NCBI RefSeq assembly: GCF_014637085.1
Contig: NZ_BMEU01000002.1
Location: 124,001 to 188,000, forward strand
Length of the DNA: 64,000 nt
DNA from: Comamonas phosphati
GTDB lineage: Bacteria; Pseudomonadota; Gammaproteobacteria; Burkholderiales; Burkholderiaceae_C
Direction: 5' to 3'
Both the position numbers and the translations under genes were made by a program. This document shows positions 9,935 to 22,230 of this stretch, one piece after another (the stretch's first letter is position 1; each line of letters starts with the position of its first letter). The notes under the pieces are model-generated. The model ran no database searches, was not told the DNA's origin, and worked only from the letters and a program-made list of their open reading frames with translations.

Positions 9935-11677
9935 ATGGCTGCTGCCGATCCATCGATCAAGAATGCACCTGTCTCGGTGCCGCTACCCGGTCTGGGCAGG
10001 GCCCTGATTTCCGCAGGCAAGGTTTCGCAGCAAGCCGCAGAAGCAGCGGTCAAGAAAGCCGCCGCCAACCGCACACCGTTTATTTCGGAACTGGGCCAGT
10101 CGGGCGAAATCAGCCCGCTGGAGATCGCCGAAGCGATTTCCAGGATGTTCAGCGCACCGTTGCTGGACCTCGGTGCGGTCGATCCCCTGCAATTGCCGCA
10201 GGGCTTGCTCGACGGCAAGATCAGCACCACCTACAGGGTGCTGGCATTGAGCAAGCGCGGCAACCGCCTGACCATCGCAACCGCCGACCCGACCCAGCAG
10301 GAAGCTGCGGAGCAGATCAAGTTCACCACGCAGCTGGCGGTCGACTGGGTCGTGGTCGAGGCCGACAAGCTGCAGCGGTTGATCGAGCAGATCAACAAGA
10401 GCGTGGGCGAAGCCCTGGACTCCTATGCCGCGCCCAGCGACTTCGACTTCGACGACGTCAAGATCGAGGACGCCCCCGAGGAAAAGGACAGCTCGGCCGG
10501 AACAGAGGTCGAAGATGCGCCCATCGTCAAGTTCCTGCACAAGATGCTGCTGGACGCCTTCAATATGCGGGCATCCGACTTGCATTTCGAGCCCTACGAA
10601 CACCACTACCGCGTACGCTTTCGCATCGACGGAGAGCTGCGCGAGATTGCCACCCCGCCCATTGCCATCAAGGACAAGCTGGCCTCGCGCATCAAGGTGA
10701 TTTCGCGCCTCGACATCTCCGAAAAGCGCGTGCCTCAGGACGGCCGCATGAAGCTCAAGGTAGGGCCGGATCGCGTCATCGATTTCCGCGTCAGCACGCT
10801 GCCCACGCTGTTTGGCGAAAAGATCGTGATCCGTATCCTGGACCCCAGCTCGGCCAAGATGGGCATCGACGCCCTCGGCTATGAGCCCGAGGAAAAGCAA
10901 AGGCTGCTCAGCGCCATTCGCCGCCCCTACGGCATGATTCTGGTCACCGGCCCCACGGGTTCGGGCAAGACCGTGTCGCTCTATACCTGCCTCAATCTGT
11001 TGAACCAGCCTGACGTGAACATCGCAACAGCCGAAGACCCGTCGGAAATCAATCTGCCCGGCGTCAACCAGGTCAACGTCAATGAAAAAGCCGGCCTGAC
11101 GTTTGCAGCAGCGCTCAAGTCCTTTCTGCGCCAGGATCCGGACATCATCATGGTGGGCGAAATCCGCGACCTGGAAACCGCCGATATTTCCATCAAGGCC
11201 GCACAAACCGGCCACCTGGTGTTGTCAACCCTGCACACCAACGATGCTCCCACCACGCTCACGCGCATGCGCAACATGGGCATTGCGCCGTTCAACATCG
11301 CATCCAGCGTGATCCTGATCACGGCCCAGCGCCTGGCCCGGCGCCTGTGCCCACAGTGCAAGCTGCCGGCCGACCTGCCACGCGAGTCCTTGCTGGAGGC
11401 GGGCTACTCCGAGGAAGAGCTCGACGGCAGCTGGGTCAGCTACCGTCCCGTCGGCTGCCCCGCCTGCAACAACGGCTACAAGGGCCGGGTCGGCATCTAC
11501 CAGGTCATGCCGATCAGCGAGGAAATCCAGCGCATCATCCTGAGTGACGGCAGCGCACTGGAAATCGCGGCCCAGGCCAAGGCGGAGGGCGTCCGCTCCC
11601 TGCGCGGGTCTGGCCTGCACAAAGTCAAACTAGGACTGACCTCGCTCGAAGAAGTGCTGGCAGTCACCAACGAATGA
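9935..11677 (+). CDS. pilB: Type IV pilus assembly ATPase PilB
   Basis: 580 residues. The N-terminal GSPII_E-N type domain (about 40-150) is followed by the secretion ATPase core. Walker A is GPTGSGKTVSLYTC (about 340), the Asp box is FRIDGELREI and Walker B is DIIMVGEIRD. The His box region is TGHLVLSTLHTNDAP. A four-cysteine zinc site is formed by CPQC and CPAC (about 473-510), typical of PilB. It is the hexameric cytoplasmic motor that extends the pilus. It heads the pilB-pilC-pilD operon. An open 150-base region with tRNA-Pro lies upstream. No pilin gene is in the window. Confidence 0.97.
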   Translation: MAAADPSIKNAPVSVPLPGLGRALISAGKVSQQAAEAAVKKAAANRTPFISELGQSGEISPLEIAEAISRMFSAPLLDLGAVDPLQLPQGLLDGKISTTYRVLALSKRGNRLTIATADPTQQEAAEQIKFTTQLAVDWVVVEADKLQRLIEQINKSVGEALDSYAAPSDFDFDDVKIEDAPEEKDSSAGTEVEDAPIVKFLHKMLLDAFNMRASDLHFEPYEHHYRVRFRIDGELREIATPPIAIKDKLASRIKVISRLDISEKRVPQDGRMKLKVGPDRVIDFRVSTLPTLFGEKIVIRILDPSSAKMGIDALGYEPEEKQRLLSAIRRPYGMILVTGPTGSGKTVSLYTCLNLLNQPDVNIATAEDPSEINLPGVNQVNVNEKAGLTFAAALKSFLRQDPDIIMVGEIRDLETADISIKAAQTGHLVLSTLHTNDAPTTLTRMRNMGIAPFNIASSVILITAQRLARRLCPQCKLPADLPRESLLEAGYSEEELDGSWVSYRPVGCPACNNGYKGRVGIYQVMPISEEIQRIILSDGSALEIAAQAKAEGVRSLRGSGLHKVKLGLTSLEEVLAVTNE

Positions 11678-11712
11678 AGCGCAGCCGGACCGGCAGCGAA
11701 TGAGGGAGCACC

Positions 11713-12930
11713 ATGGCCATTGCAGCGACCAAGGGAATCAAGGAATCCGTCTTCGAGTGGGAAGGCAAGGACCGCAACGGCAAGATCGTGCGCGGCGAAA
11801 CACGGGCCGGCGGTGACAACCAGGTCCAGGCCATGCTGCGCCGCCAGGGCGTCATACCGACCAAGATCAAGAAGCGCAAGACCAAGGGCGGCAAGAAGAT
11901 CAAGCCCAAGGACATCGCACTTTTCACGCGGCAGCTGGCCACCATGATGAAGGCCGGCGTTCCCCTGCTGCAGGCCTTCGACATCGTGGGGCGAGGCAAC
12001 ACCAATCCCAGCGTCACCCGCTTGCTCAACGACATACGGACCGATGTGGAAACCGGCACCTCGCTGAGCGCAGCCTTCCGCAAGCACCCCATGTATTTCG
12101 ACAGCCTCTACTGCAATCTGGTCGAGGCCGGCGAGGCGGCGGGTATCCTGGAGGCCTTGCTGGACCGCCTGGCCACCTATATGGAGAAGACCGAGGCCAT
12201 CAAGTCCAAGATCAAGTCGGCGCTGATGTATCCCATCTCGGTGATCGTGGTGGCCTTTGTCGTGGTGACCATCATCATGATCTTCGTGATCCCGGCCTTC
12301 AAGGAAGTCTTCACCTCGTTCGGCGCCGATCTTCCGGCCCCGACCCTGCTGGTCATGGGCATCAGCGACTACTTCGTGCAATGGTGGTGGCTGATCTTCG
12401 GCGTGATCGGCGGCGGCTTTTACTTTTTCATGCAGGCCTGGAAGCGCAACGAACGCATGCAGCAGTTCATGGACAGAGCCATGCTCAAGCTGCCCATCTT
12501 CGGCGTGCTGATCGAAAAATCCTGCGTCGCGCGCTGGACGCGGACCCTGTCCACCATGTTTGCCGCCGGCGTGCCGCTGGTCGAGGCGCTGGACTCCGTG
12601 GGCGGCGCATCGGGCAACTACGTCTACCTGAGCGCCACCGAGAAGATCCAGCAGGAAGTGGCGACGGGCACCAGCCTGACCGCGGCCATGACCAATGCGA
12701 ACGTCTTTCCATCCATGGTGCTGCAGATGTGCGCCATCGGCGAAGAGTCGGGCTCCATCGACCACATGCTAGGCAAGGCGGCCGATTTCTACGAAGCCGA
12801 GGTGGACGACATGGTCGCGGGCCTTTCCAGCCTGATGGAGCCCATCATCATCGTGTTCCTGGGTACCCTGATCGGCGGCATCGTCGTATCCATGTACCTG
12901 CCCATCTTCAAGCTGGGGCAAGTGGTCTGA
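11713..12930 (+). CDS. pilC: Type IV pilus inner-membrane platform protein PilC
   Basis: 405 residues with two T2SF/GspF domains (about 68-195 and 270-398). Each carries the repeated LxxxFxxGxPLxxAL pattern (MMKAGVPLLQAFD, MFAAGVPLVEALD). Membrane segments are at about 170-195, 215-240 and 370-395. It forms the platform on which PilB works. It starts 35 bases after pilB with GGGAG before the ATG. Its TGA stop overlaps the ATG of pilD by one base, indicating translational coupling. Confidence 0.97.
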   Translation: MAIAATKGIKESVFEWEGKDRNGKIVRGETRAGGDNQVQAMLRRQGVIPTKIKKRKTKGGKKIKPKDIALFTRQLATMMKAGVPLLQAFDIVGRGNTNPSVTRLLNDIRTDVETGTSLSAAFRKHPMYFDSLYCNLVEAGEAAGILEALLDRLATYMEKTEAIKSKIKSALMYPISVIVVAFVVVTIIMIFVIPAFKEVFTSFGADLPAPTLLVMGISDYFVQWWWLIFGVIGGGFYFFMQAWKRNERMQQFMDRAMLKLPIFGVLIEKSCVARWTRTLSTMFAAGVPLVEALDSVGGASGNYVYLSATEKIQQEVATGTSLTAAMTNANVFPSMVLQMCAIGEESGSIDHMLGKAADFYEAEVDDMVAGLSSLMEPIIIVFLGTLIGGIVVSMYLPIFKLGQVV

Positions 12931-13802
12931 TGCTTTCGGAAACCGTTTTGAATGGCGCGGTCGGCGCCGTGCTGGGCCTGCTCATCGGCAGCTTCCTGAA
13001 TGTGGTCATCCATCGACTGCCGCGCATGCTGGAGCAGCAATGGAATACCGAATGTGCGCAATGGGCCGAGGAGCTGAAAGCCCAGGGCGCACGGATAGAA
13101 CTGCCCGCACCGCAGAAAGCCCTCATCAGCCTGAGCAAGCCACGCTCGCGCTGCCCGCACTGCGGCCACGCGATTGCCTGGCATGAGAACATCCCCGTCC
13201 TCAGCTACCTGTTTCTGCGCGGACGCTGCGCCGAATGCAAAAAGTCCATCAGCCCACGCTATCCGCTGGTGGAGATTGCCTGTGCCGCCCTGTTCGCCTT
13301 CTGCCTGGCGCGCAGCGGCCTGACGCCCACGGGCTTTGCCTGGTGCGGCTTCAGCGCGGCCCTGCTGGCCCTGGCCCTGATCGACTGGGACACTACGCTG
13401 CTGCCCGACTCCATCACCCTGCCCCTGCTGTGGGCCGGCATCGCCGCCTCCGCGTTGCAGTGGACCAGCGTGCCCCTGCCTCAATCCGTCTGGGGCGCCA
13501 TTGCCGGCTATCTGTCGCTGTGGCTGATCTTCTGGGCCTTCAAGCTGGCCACCGGCAAGGAGGGTATGGGCTATGGCGATTTCAAATTGTTCGCCGCCCT
13601 GGGCGCCTGGTTCGGCTGGCAGGCCCTGGTGCCCATCATTCTCATGGCCTCGGTCGTAGGTGCCGTCATCGGCGTGCTGCTCAAGCTGGGCAGCAAGCTG
13701 CGCGAAGGCGGCTACGTGCCTTTCGGCCCCTTTCTCGCAGGCGGCGGCTTCGTCAGCCTGATCTGGGGACCCCAGGCCGTCTTGCACGCCATCGGCTTGT
13801 AA
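12930..13802 (+). CDS. pilD: Prepilin peptidase / N-methyltransferase PilD
   Basis: 290 residues from the ATG at 12930 that overlaps the pilC stop (TGATG). It is a bifunctional membrane enzyme that cleaves the type IV prepilin leader and N-methylates the new N-terminus. The cytoplasmic loop has the four-cysteine zinc motif CPHC...CAEC (about 71-101). The two catalytic aspartates lie in LIDWDTTLLPD and GYGDFKLFAALG. About eight membrane segments are predicted. Compared with E. coli GspO the loop between the first two helices is longer, as in Pseudomonas PilD. Confidence 0.96.
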   Translation: MLSETVLNGAVGAVLGLLIGSFLNVVIHRLPRMLEQQWNTECAQWAEELKAQGARIELPAPQKALISLSKPRSRCPHCGHAIAWHENIPVLSYLFLRGRCAECKKSISPRYPLVEIACAALFAFCLARSGLTPTGFAWCGFSAALLALALIDWDTTLLPDSITLPLLWAGIAASALQWTSVPLPQSVWGAIAGYLSLWLIFWAFKLATGKEGMGYGDFKLFAALGAWFGWQALVPIILMASVVGAVIGVLLKLGSKLREGGYVPFGPFLAGGGFVSLIWGPQAVLHAIGL

Positions 13803-13847
13803 ACAACTTCTTGCGTTTGCACACATGCGGCTGATCCATACTGCTGC

Positions 13848-14498
13848 ATGCACTCCACCATGCCTGCCAATTCGCCGACTCCGCCGCAGCAAGCACCGTA
13901 TCGACTGGGCCTGACGGGCGGCATCGGCAGCGGGAAAAGCACGGTGGCCCAGCGGCTGCAATACCGTGGCGCGACCGTCATCGATGCCGACCAGATATCG
14001 CGCAGCCTGACGGCCGCTGGCGGAGCCGCGCTGCCGGCCATTGCCCGGGCCTTCGGTGACGATCTGATCGCTGGCGATGGCGCGCTCAACCGCACCCGCA
14101 TGCGCGAGCTGGTGTTTGCGCAAGGCGATGCGCGCCAGCGGCTGGAGGCCATTCTTCACCCACTGATCGCCGAGCACACCGAGCAGCAATACCTGCAGGC
14201 AGTGCGTGAAGGACGCAAGCTGGTCGTGCACGATATTCCGCTGCTGGTGGAGTCAAAACGCTGGCGGGCTCAGCTGCACGGCATTCTGGTGATCGACTGC
14301 CGCGAGTCCACGCAGATCGAACGCGTCATGGTCCGCAGCGGCCTCGCGCTCGAAGCGGTGCAATCCATCATCGCTGCCCAGGCCAGCCGCGCGCAGCGCC
14401 TGGCTGCCGCGGACTGGGTGATCTACAACGACGAGGGCACAAGCATTGATACGCTCCACGCCTACACAGATCAAATCGCCGCCTGGTTCGGGCTATGA
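13848..14498 (+). CDS. coaE: Dephospho-CoA kinase
   Basis: 216 residues. The P-loop GLTGGIGSGKST lies at about 24-35, after a Pro-rich N-terminal extension of about 15 residues. DADQISR and HPLI are the conserved CoaE motifs, and VHDIPLLVES marks the lid region. The enzyme phosphorylates the 3'-hydroxyl of dephospho-CoA as the last step of CoA synthesis. The neighbourhood pilD-coaE-zapD-yacG is conserved across beta- and gammaproteobacteria. A second in-frame ATG five codons downstream is possible. Confidence 0.95.
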   Translation: MHSTMPANSPTPPQQAPYRLGLTGGIGSGKSTVAQRLQYRGATVIDADQISRSLTAAGGAALPAIARAFGDDLIAGDGALNRTRMRELVFAQGDARQRLEAILHPLIAEHTEQQYLQAVREGRKLVVHDIPLLVESKRWRAQLHGILVIDCRESTQIERVMVRSGLALEAVQSIIAAQASRAQRLAAADWVIYNDEGTSIDTLHAYTDQIAAWFGL

Positions 14499-14585
14499 TG
14501 CGAGTCATGGCTTGGTCTGTGCGTGTGGTCGCCGCATGTGCATGTTAACCGCTGATTCCTGCGCGCCCCAAGGAGCCGAGCAAGC

Positions 14586-15341
14586 GTGATCCTGTACGAA
14601 TATCCTTTCAACGAGCGTCTGAGAACCTATCTGCGCCTGGAGCACCTGTATCGCCGCCTGGGCGAGCTGCTGACGCGCGCGCATCCGGTAGACCACCATT
14701 TCGCGCTGGTCACGATTTTCGAGATCATGGATGTGGCGGCTCGCTCCGACCTCAAGACCGATGTTCTGAAAGATCTGGAGCGCCAGAAAGCCCTACTCGA
14801 CGTACTGCGCGACAACCCCGACATTTCGCAGCACATGCTGCATCAGGTCGCGCGCCAGGCGGAGCAATGCTTCAAGGCCATCAACGCGCAGGCGGGCAAG
14901 ACCGGACAGGCGCTGACCGAGCATGAGTGGCTAATGTCCGTGCGCAGCCGCATCGGCATTCCCGGCGGCACCTGCAGCTTTGACCTGCCCGCCTATCACG
15001 CCTGGCAGAACCGCGATCCGCGCTACCGCCAGCGCGATCTGGAAGACTGGGCCGCCGAGCTGGCCCCATTGGGCCAGGCGCTGGAGCTGCTGCTGCAGCT
15101 GCTGCGCGAAACCGGCGTGCCCCAGCGTGTGGCCGCCGAGCAAGGCGTCTTCCAGCAGGCCATGCCCGCCGGCCGCACCTTCCAGCTGCTGCGCCTGCGC
15201 ATCGATGAACACCTGAATCTGATTCCCGAAATCAGCGGCAACCGCCTGCTGGTCTCCGTGCGGCTGCTGCGCTCGGAAAACGGCTCCAAGCCCCAGCTGT
15301 GCCACGAAGACGCGGCCTTCGAGCTGACGCTCTGCGCCTGA
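14586..15341 (+). CDS. zapD: Cell division protein ZapD
   Basis: 251 residues from a GTG at 14586, preceded by AAGGAG at 14569-14574. It begins with the family signature [20 protein letters not shown] and contains [21 protein letters not shown]. ZapD binds the FtsZ C-terminus and bundles FtsZ filaments at the Z-ring. The function is inferred from family and from the conserved coaE-zapD-yacG context. A 23-base GC hairpin lies just downstream. Confidence 0.95.
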   Translation: MILYEYPFNERLRTYLRLEHLYRRLGELLTRAHPVDHHFALVTIFEIMDVAARSDLKTDVLKDLERQKALLDVLRDNPDISQHMLHQVARQAEQCFKAINAQAGKTGQALTEHEWLMSVRSRIGIPGGTCSFDLPAYHAWQNRDPRYRQRDLEDWAAELAPLGQALELLLQLLRETGVPQRVAAEQGVFQQAMPAGRTFQLLRLRIDEHLNLIPEISGNRLLVSVRLLRSENGSKPQLCHEDAAFELTLCA

Positions 15342-15366
15342 GCAAGATTTTCTTTCTGTACGCCAT

Positions 15367-15394
15367 CGAGCCGCGTTCCTGCGGCTCGGTCATT
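15367..15394 (+). terminator. Hairpin after zapD, weak terminator
   Basis: An 8-bp stem CGAGCCGC / GCGGCTCG (15367-15374 and 15381-15388) has a GTTCCT loop and is followed by GTCATTTTG. The T run is short and interrupted. It lies 25 bases after the zapD stop and 70 bases before yacG, so it may only attenuate. Confidence 0.4.
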
Positions 15395-15459
15395 TTGGGC
15401 AGCACGGCTTTTTCAGGCCGGACCCTATACTGCGGCCGCATTTGACGCACACTCGGCAC

Positions 15460-15666
15460 ATGAGCAACGACAGCACCCCGACCACCGTGCGCTGCCCGAC
15501 CTGCGGCGGCCCCAGCATTTTTGCGCCCAGCAACAAGTTCCGCCCGTTCTGCAGCGAGCGCTGCCACCAGATCGACCTGGGCGCCTGGGCCAATGAAGAG
15601 TTCCGCGTGCCCGCCCCCACACCGCCCGAGGATGCACCGTTCGGCGATCCCCGAACGGAGAGCTGA
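15460..15666 (+). CDS. yacG: DNA gyrase inhibitor YacG (zinc ribbon)
   Basis: 68 residues from the ATG at 15460. The zinc ribbon CPTCGGP...[17 protein letters not shown] is the YacG signature, with four cysteines at positions 12, 15, 31 and 35. E. coli YacG binds GyrB and blocks DNA binding by gyrase. The acidic Pro-rich tail is family-typical. Its context, downstream of coaE and zapD, is conserved. It converges with mutT, with six bases between the stops. Confidence 0.93.
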   Translation: MSNDSTPTTVRCPTCGGPSIFAPSNKFRPFCSERCHQIDLGAWANEEFRVPAPTPPEDAPFGDPRTES

Positions 15667-15672
15667 TCCCAC

Positions 15673-16140
15673 TCAGGCCGGCTGCTGCGCGTCGTAGTAG
15701 CCCGCATCGAACGGCAGGCCGCGCTCCTCGCTCAGCCATTGCAGTACCGGGTAGGAGCCCGGCAGCACGGGAGCCACATTCAGTGGCAGTTGTTGCCAGG
15801 CCATTTGCTGGCCTTCGCGCATCTCGAACTCGCCCGTCCATTCGGTGACCTTGCACCAGTGCAGGCGCACCAGCGCATGCGGATAGTCGTGTTCCGTGAC
15901 TTTCCAGACATGCGCAGCGCCTATGGTCACGCCCAGTTCCTCGATCAGCTCGCGGCGCAGGGCCTGCTCCACGGTCTCGCCAGCTTCGAGCTTGCCGCCC
16001 GGAAACTCCCAGTAGCCCGCATAGGGCTTGCCTTCCGGGCGGCTGGAGATCAGCAGGGCGCCATCGGATTCGCGCAGCAGCACGCCCACGGCCACCTCGG
16101 TGTGCTTGCGGGCGGGCTGGGTAGAAATTTCAGCAGTCAC
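15673..16140 (-). CDS. mutT: 8-oxo-dGTP diphosphatase MutT (Nudix)
   Basis: 155 residues. The Nudix box follows WEFPGGKLE (about 44-66) with GE, RRELIEELGV in the canonical spacing. VAVGVLLRESDGALLISSRP is the N-terminal strand pattern of MutT. The enzyme clears oxidised dGTP and prevents A-to-C transversions. Length is somewhat above E. coli MutT (129), mainly at the N-terminus. It is co-directional with the DUF815 ATPase gene upstream. Confidence 0.88.
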   Translation of the reverse strand: MTAEISTQPARKHTEVAVGVLLRESDGALLISSRPEGKPYAGYWEFPGGKLEAGETVEQALRRELIEELGVTIGAAHVWKVTEHDYPHALVRLHWCKVTEWTGEFEMREGQQMAWQQLPLNVAPVLPGSYPVLQWLSEERGLPFDAGYYDAQQPA

Positions 16141-16178
16141 TGTTCAATCACTCACTCAAAAATGCTCAGCACCGGCGT

Positions 16179-17150
16179 TCAGTCCAGATCGGCCTCTTCG
16201 GCCAGGCCATGCACATCGCCGATGCGCTCGCCGCGCGCCGCAGGGCGTTCGGCACGGCCGGCGTAGTCGCGCGCGAACTGGTGGGCCACACGGCCGCTGC
16301 GCGAGCCGCGCTCCAGCGCCCAGACCAGGGCCTCGGGCCGGGCAGCCTCTATGGTCGCCGCATCAAGCCCCAGCGCCGACAGCCATTGGGCCACCACGCG
16401 CAGGTATTCGTCCTGGCTGAACGGATAGAAGCTCACCCACAGGCCGAAGCGCTCGGACAGGGAGATCTTCTCCTCCACCACCTCGCCGGGGTGGATCTCG
16501 CCGTTCTCGCTCTTTTGCTGGGCCAGGTTGTCCGTCATGTACTCGGGCAGCAGATGGCGGCGGTTGCTGGTGGCGTAGACCAGCACATTGGGCGTGGCCG
16601 CGGAGACCGAACCGTCCAGCATGGACTTCATGGCCTTGTAGCCGGGCTCGCCCTCCTCGAAGCTCAGATCGTCGCAGTAGATGATGAACTTCTCGGGCCG
16701 GGCCGCCACCACATCGACGATGTCAGGCAGATCGGTCAGATCGGCCTTGTCCACCTCGATCAGGCGCAGACCCTGCGGCGCATAGCCGTGCAGGCAGGCG
16801 CGGATCAGCGAGGACTTGCCGGTGCCGCGCGCGCCCGTGAGCAGCACGTTGTTGGCCGTGCGGCCCTGCACGAACTGCTCGGTGTTGCGCGCAATCTTTT
16901 CCTTCTGTACCTCGATGTTCTGCAGATCGGACAGCTGCATCGCGCCCACATGGCGCACGGGCTCCAGCACGCCGCAACCGTTGGCGCGCTTGCGGTAACG
17001 CCAGGCGATGGCTTCGCTCCAGTCGGCAGGTGCGTGCAGCGGCTGAGGCAGGACGGCCTCGATGCGCTGCATTAGTTGCTCGGCGCGATGCACCAGGCGC
17101 TCCAGCGGCGAAAAAGAAGACAAGGAGGAATCAGGCATATCAGTGCTCAC
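16179..17150 (-). CDS. DUF815-family ATP-binding protein
   Basis: 323 residues from a GTG at 17150; an in-frame ATG at 17138 is an equally possible start, and neither has a strong ribosome-binding site. Walker A is LTGARGTGKSSLIRA (about 104) and Walker B is FIIYCDDLSFE (about 155). NVLVYATSNRRHLLPE matches sensor 1 of AAA-type ATPases. The DUF815 family is widespread in proteobacteria, and its cellular role is not established. It sits between mutT and argJ on the same strand. Confidence 0.85.
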   Translation of the reverse strand: MSTDMPDSSLSSFSPLERLVHRAEQLMQRIEAVLPQPLHAPADWSEAIAWRYRKRANGCGVLEPVRHVGAMQLSDLQNIEVQKEKIARNTEQFVQGRTANNVLLTGARGTGKSSLIRACLHGYAPQGLRLIEVDKADLTDLPDIVDVVAARPEKFIIYCDDLSFEEGEPGYKAMKSMLDGSVSAATPNVLVYATSNRRHLLPEYMTDNLAQQKSENGEIHPGEVVEEKISLSERFGLWVSFYPFSQDEYLRVVAQWLSALGLDAATIEAARPEALVWALERGSRSGRVAHQFARDYAGRAERPAARGERIGDVHGLAEEADLD

Positions 17151-17156
17151 GGCTTA

Positions 17157-17230
17157 TGAAGCTGGCACGGCCCAAGCCAGAGACGGCCCGCCGCAAAGGC
17201 CGCCGTCCCCCTTGGGGGCGCTCAGGGGGG
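17157..17230 (-). repeat. REP-like repeat family 2, copy a (after argJ)
   Basis: Reading away from argJ, six G/C bases followed by TGAG directly abut the argJ TGA stop. The inverted CCCCC/GGGGG core, the GCAAAGGCC word and the CCAAGCCAG..GGC end follow. The small GC-rich hairpin found in other copies is missing here, so this copy is partly degenerate. Confidence 0.75.
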
Positions 17231-18460
17231 TCAAGAACGATAATCAGCGTTGATGGTCACATATTCGTGGCTGAAGTCGCAGGTCCATACGGTCTGCGCC
17301 GCATTGCCGCGGCCCAGCAGCACGCGCACGGTGATTTCCTGCTGCTTCATCACACGCTGGCCGTCCTCTTCCTGGTAGGAGGGGTTGCGGCCGCCGTTGA
17401 CGGCCACGTGCACGTCGTCCAGGTACAGATCGATCGTGGTCTGGTCCAGATCGGCAATGCCGGCATAGCCCACGGCCGCCAGGATGCGGCCCAGGTTCGG
17501 GTCGGAAGCGTAGAAGGCGGTCTTGACCAGCGGCGAATGCGCGATCGCATAGGCCGCGAGGCGGCACTCCTCTTCGGTCTTGCCGCCTTCCACCTTCACG
17601 GTGATGAACTTGGTCGCGCCTTCGCCGTCGCGCACGATGGCCTGGGCCAGCTTCTGTGCCACGTCCAGCAGTGCGGCCTTGAGCTGCAGTCCTTCGGCGC
17701 TGGTCAGCGAGGCGATCTGCGCATTGCCGGCCTTGCCGGTGGCGATCAGCACGAAGGAGTCGTTGGTCGAAGTGTCGCCGTCGATGGTCACGCGGTTGAA
17801 CGAACCATCGGCCAGCTCCTTGACCAGGGGCTGCAGCAGCTCGGGCGCGATCGCCGCATCGGTGGCCAGAAAGCCCAGCATGGTGGCCATGTTGGGACGG
17901 ATCATGCCCGCGCCCTTGCTGATGCCGGTGATGCGCACGGCCTTGCCGGCGATGTCCACGCTACGGCTGAAGGCCTTGGGCAGCGTGTCGGTGGTCATGA
18001 TGCCTTCGGCGGCCGTGGCCCAGTTGTCGGCCTTGGCCGCAGCGATCGCGGCGGGCAGGCCGGCCACGATGCGGTCCACGGGCAGCTCTTCCATGATCAC
18101 GCCGGTGGAAAACGGCAGGATCTGCTCGGGTGCCAGGCCCAGTTCCTTGCCCAGCGCGGCGCAGGTGGCGCGCGCATTGGCCAGGCCCGCGGCACCGGTG
18201 CCGGCATTGGCATTGCCGGTGTTGACGACCATGGCGCGGATGCCCTTGCCGGCGGTCAGGTGCTCGCGGCTGACCTGCACAGGCGCAGCGCAGAAACGGT
18301 TCTGCGTGAACACACCCGCCACCGCCGCGCCCTCATCCAGCAGAAACACCGTCAGGTCCTTGCGATTGGCCTTGCGCACACCGGCCTCCGTAATGCCGAT
18401 GCGAACACCATCGATCGCCAGTAGATCGGCGGCAACAGGGGCTGAAAGATTCACGGACAT
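17231..18460 (-). CDS. argJ: Bifunctional glutamate N-acetyltransferase / amino-acid acetyltransferase
   Basis: 409 residues from the ATG at 18460 ([22 protein letters not shown]). The precursor is self-cleaved between Ala and Thr in [10 protein letters not shown], with Thr as the new N-terminal nucleophile. Also seen are [12 protein letters not shown] and [10 protein letters not shown]. It transfers the acetyl group from N-acetylornithine to glutamate in the cyclic arginine route. Whether it also uses acetyl-CoA cannot be read here. It lies downstream of secA in the same direction but is separated from it by a terminator. Its TGA stop is fused to a REP-like repeat. Confidence 0.97.
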   Translation of the reverse strand: MSVNLSAPVAADLLAIDGVRIGITEAGVRKANRKDLTVFLLDEGAAVAGVFTQNRFCAAPVQVSREHLTAGKGIRAMVVNTGNANAGTGAAGLANARATCAALGKELGLAPEQILPFSTGVIMEELPVDRIVAGLPAAIAAAKADNWATAAEGIMTTDTLPKAFSRSVDIAGKAVRITGISKGAGMIRPNMATMLGFLATDAAIAPELLQPLVKELADGSFNRVTIDGDTSTNDSFVLIATGKAGNAQIASLTSAEGLQLKAALLDVAQKLAQAIVRDGEGATKFITVKVEGGKTEEECRLAAYAIAHSPLVKTAFYASDPNLGRILAAVGYAGIADLDQTTIDLYLDDVHVAVNGGRNPSYQEEDGQRVMKQQEITVRVLLGRGNAAQTVWTCDFSHEYVTINADYRS

Positions 18461-18566
18461 TGCAACAATCCTTGAGACTGAAAAGAAAAAACGCGCTCCA
18501 TTATCGGGACAAACCAGGGCTTGATCTGCGCTTGTCGGCTTTGCCGCCGGCAAATGCCGCCCTGCA

Positions 18567-18595
18567 AACAAAAACACGGGCCGCAGCCCGTGTTT
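18567..18595 (-). terminator. Rho-independent terminator of secA
   Basis: A 10-bp perfect stem AAACACGGGC / GCCCGTGTTT (18572-18581 and 18586-18595) has a four-base loop. On the minus strand it is followed by TTGTTTG. It lies 13 bases after the secA stop. Confidence 0.82.
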
Positions 18596-18608
18596 GGATC
18601 AGTGGTGC

Positions 18609-21362
<2,754 letters not shown>

Positions 21363-21637
21363 GCGTGCAAAGACATACTGCCCCTGGCTGTTGGCGCAGA
21401 ACAATATGTCCGGAATCCCTTGATTGTTGGTCTTCAGATGGGGCCGTCCCAGCGGCAGTCAAGAGCTGCACACAAATGCAGTCAAAAACCTCTTGGAATG
21501 CCTAAAACCGAAACAGAACCAAAAAACGATTCTAACCGCGACAACTGCTCTTGGCTTTGCGCCACTTTTTGAAGCCGGCCAGGAGTCTCCCGACCGCACA
21601 CCGCCATGAACTCCGGGAGAGATTTACACTGGCGCCG

Positions 21638-21943
21638 ATGACCACGACCCGACGCCACCAAGCCATCACCGCCATTGCCGCGGTGCAAACCTCACCCACG
21701 CTGGCGCGCCTGGCCGAACTCACGCGCGATTCCAGCAACCGTCTCGCCGCCATCCTGCCGCTGGTGCCGCCCATGCTGCGGGGCAGCCTGCAGGCCGGCC
21801 CCATCGAAGGCGACAGCTGGTGCCTGCTGGTCAAGAACAATGCCGCCGCCGCCAAGGTGCGCCAACTGCTGCCCGCCATGGCTGCGCACCTGCGGACCAA
21901 GGGCTGGAACGTGGCCCAGATCCGCATCAAGGTCCAGGGCTGA
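21638..21943 (+). CDS. DUF721 family protein, DciA-like helicase-loader candidate
   Basis: 101 residues from the ATG at 21638. An open TTG-started extension to 21551 is possible but not convincing. It carries the DUF721 fold: an N-terminal helical part (ITAIAAVQTSPTLARL) and the strand/helix core WCLLVKNNAAAAKVRQLLPAM. DUF721 includes DciA, the ancestral loader of the replicative helicase DnaB. Being divergent from secA is the usual position of this gene in beta- and gammaproteobacteria. It is short compared with many DciA proteins. Its stop is followed at once by repeat family 1. Confidence 0.7.
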   Translation: MTTTRRHQAITAIAAVQTSPTLARLAELTRDSSNRLAAILPLVPPMLRGSLQAGPIEGDSWCLLVKNNAAAAKVRQLLPAMAAHLRTKGWNVAQIRIKVQG

Positions 21944-22052
21944 CGGCACTTCGGGGGCCAACTGGCGGGAATACCCCCACGCTTGCCCACTTCGTGTGGC
22001 CGCTGGCCGCTTATTGCCTTGGGGCGGCCCGGCGGCAATAAAAAAGGCCTCC
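21944..22052 (+). repeat. Intergenic repeat family 1, copy 2
   Basis: It starts directly behind the dciA-like stop. It holds CCCCCACGCTTGCCCACT, TGTGGCCGCTG, TTATTGCCTTGGGGCGGCC and GGCGGCAATAAAAAA in that order. Copy 1 is at 5250-5336 in the opposite genomic orientation but the same orientation relative to its upstream gene. The terminal fold followed by AATAAAAAA lies 10 bases before the tRNA-Thr 3' side. Confidence 0.72.
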
Positions 22053-22065
22053 GAAGAGACCTGTT

Positions 22066-22141
22066 TGGTGCCGGTTGTCGGATTCGAACTGACGACCTAC
22101 CGCTTACAAGGCGGGTGCTCTACCAACTGAGCTAAACCGGC
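22066..22141 (-). tRNA. tRNA-Thr(TGT)
   Basis: A 76-base cloverleaf on the minus strand. The acceptor stem GCCGGTT / AACCGGC is perfect and ACCA is encoded. The D arm is GCTCAGTTGGTAGAGC and the anticodon loop CTTGTAA gives anticodon TGT. The T arm is GTCAGTTCGAATCCGAC. The 27-43 pair is C/T, so the anticodon stem has four good pairs. The A-C at 52-62 also occurs in E. coli tRNA-Thr(TGT). It lies downstream of sspB. Confidence 0.95.
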
Positions 22142-22230
22142 GAGGCTCGAATTCTAGCCCAGAAATCAAGGCCTCCGGCGGACTGCAGCGTTTTTGCCGA
22201 CAGCCATGATTGCCTTGGCTGCGCGCGGCC

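Noticed and set aside
22066-22141. tRNA-Thr as a pseudo-tRNA because of mismatches
   Set aside because: Acceptor stem, loops and CCA are intact. The A-C pair in the T stem also occurs in E. coli tRNA-Thr(TGT), and only one C/T pair at the end of the anticodon stem is off.
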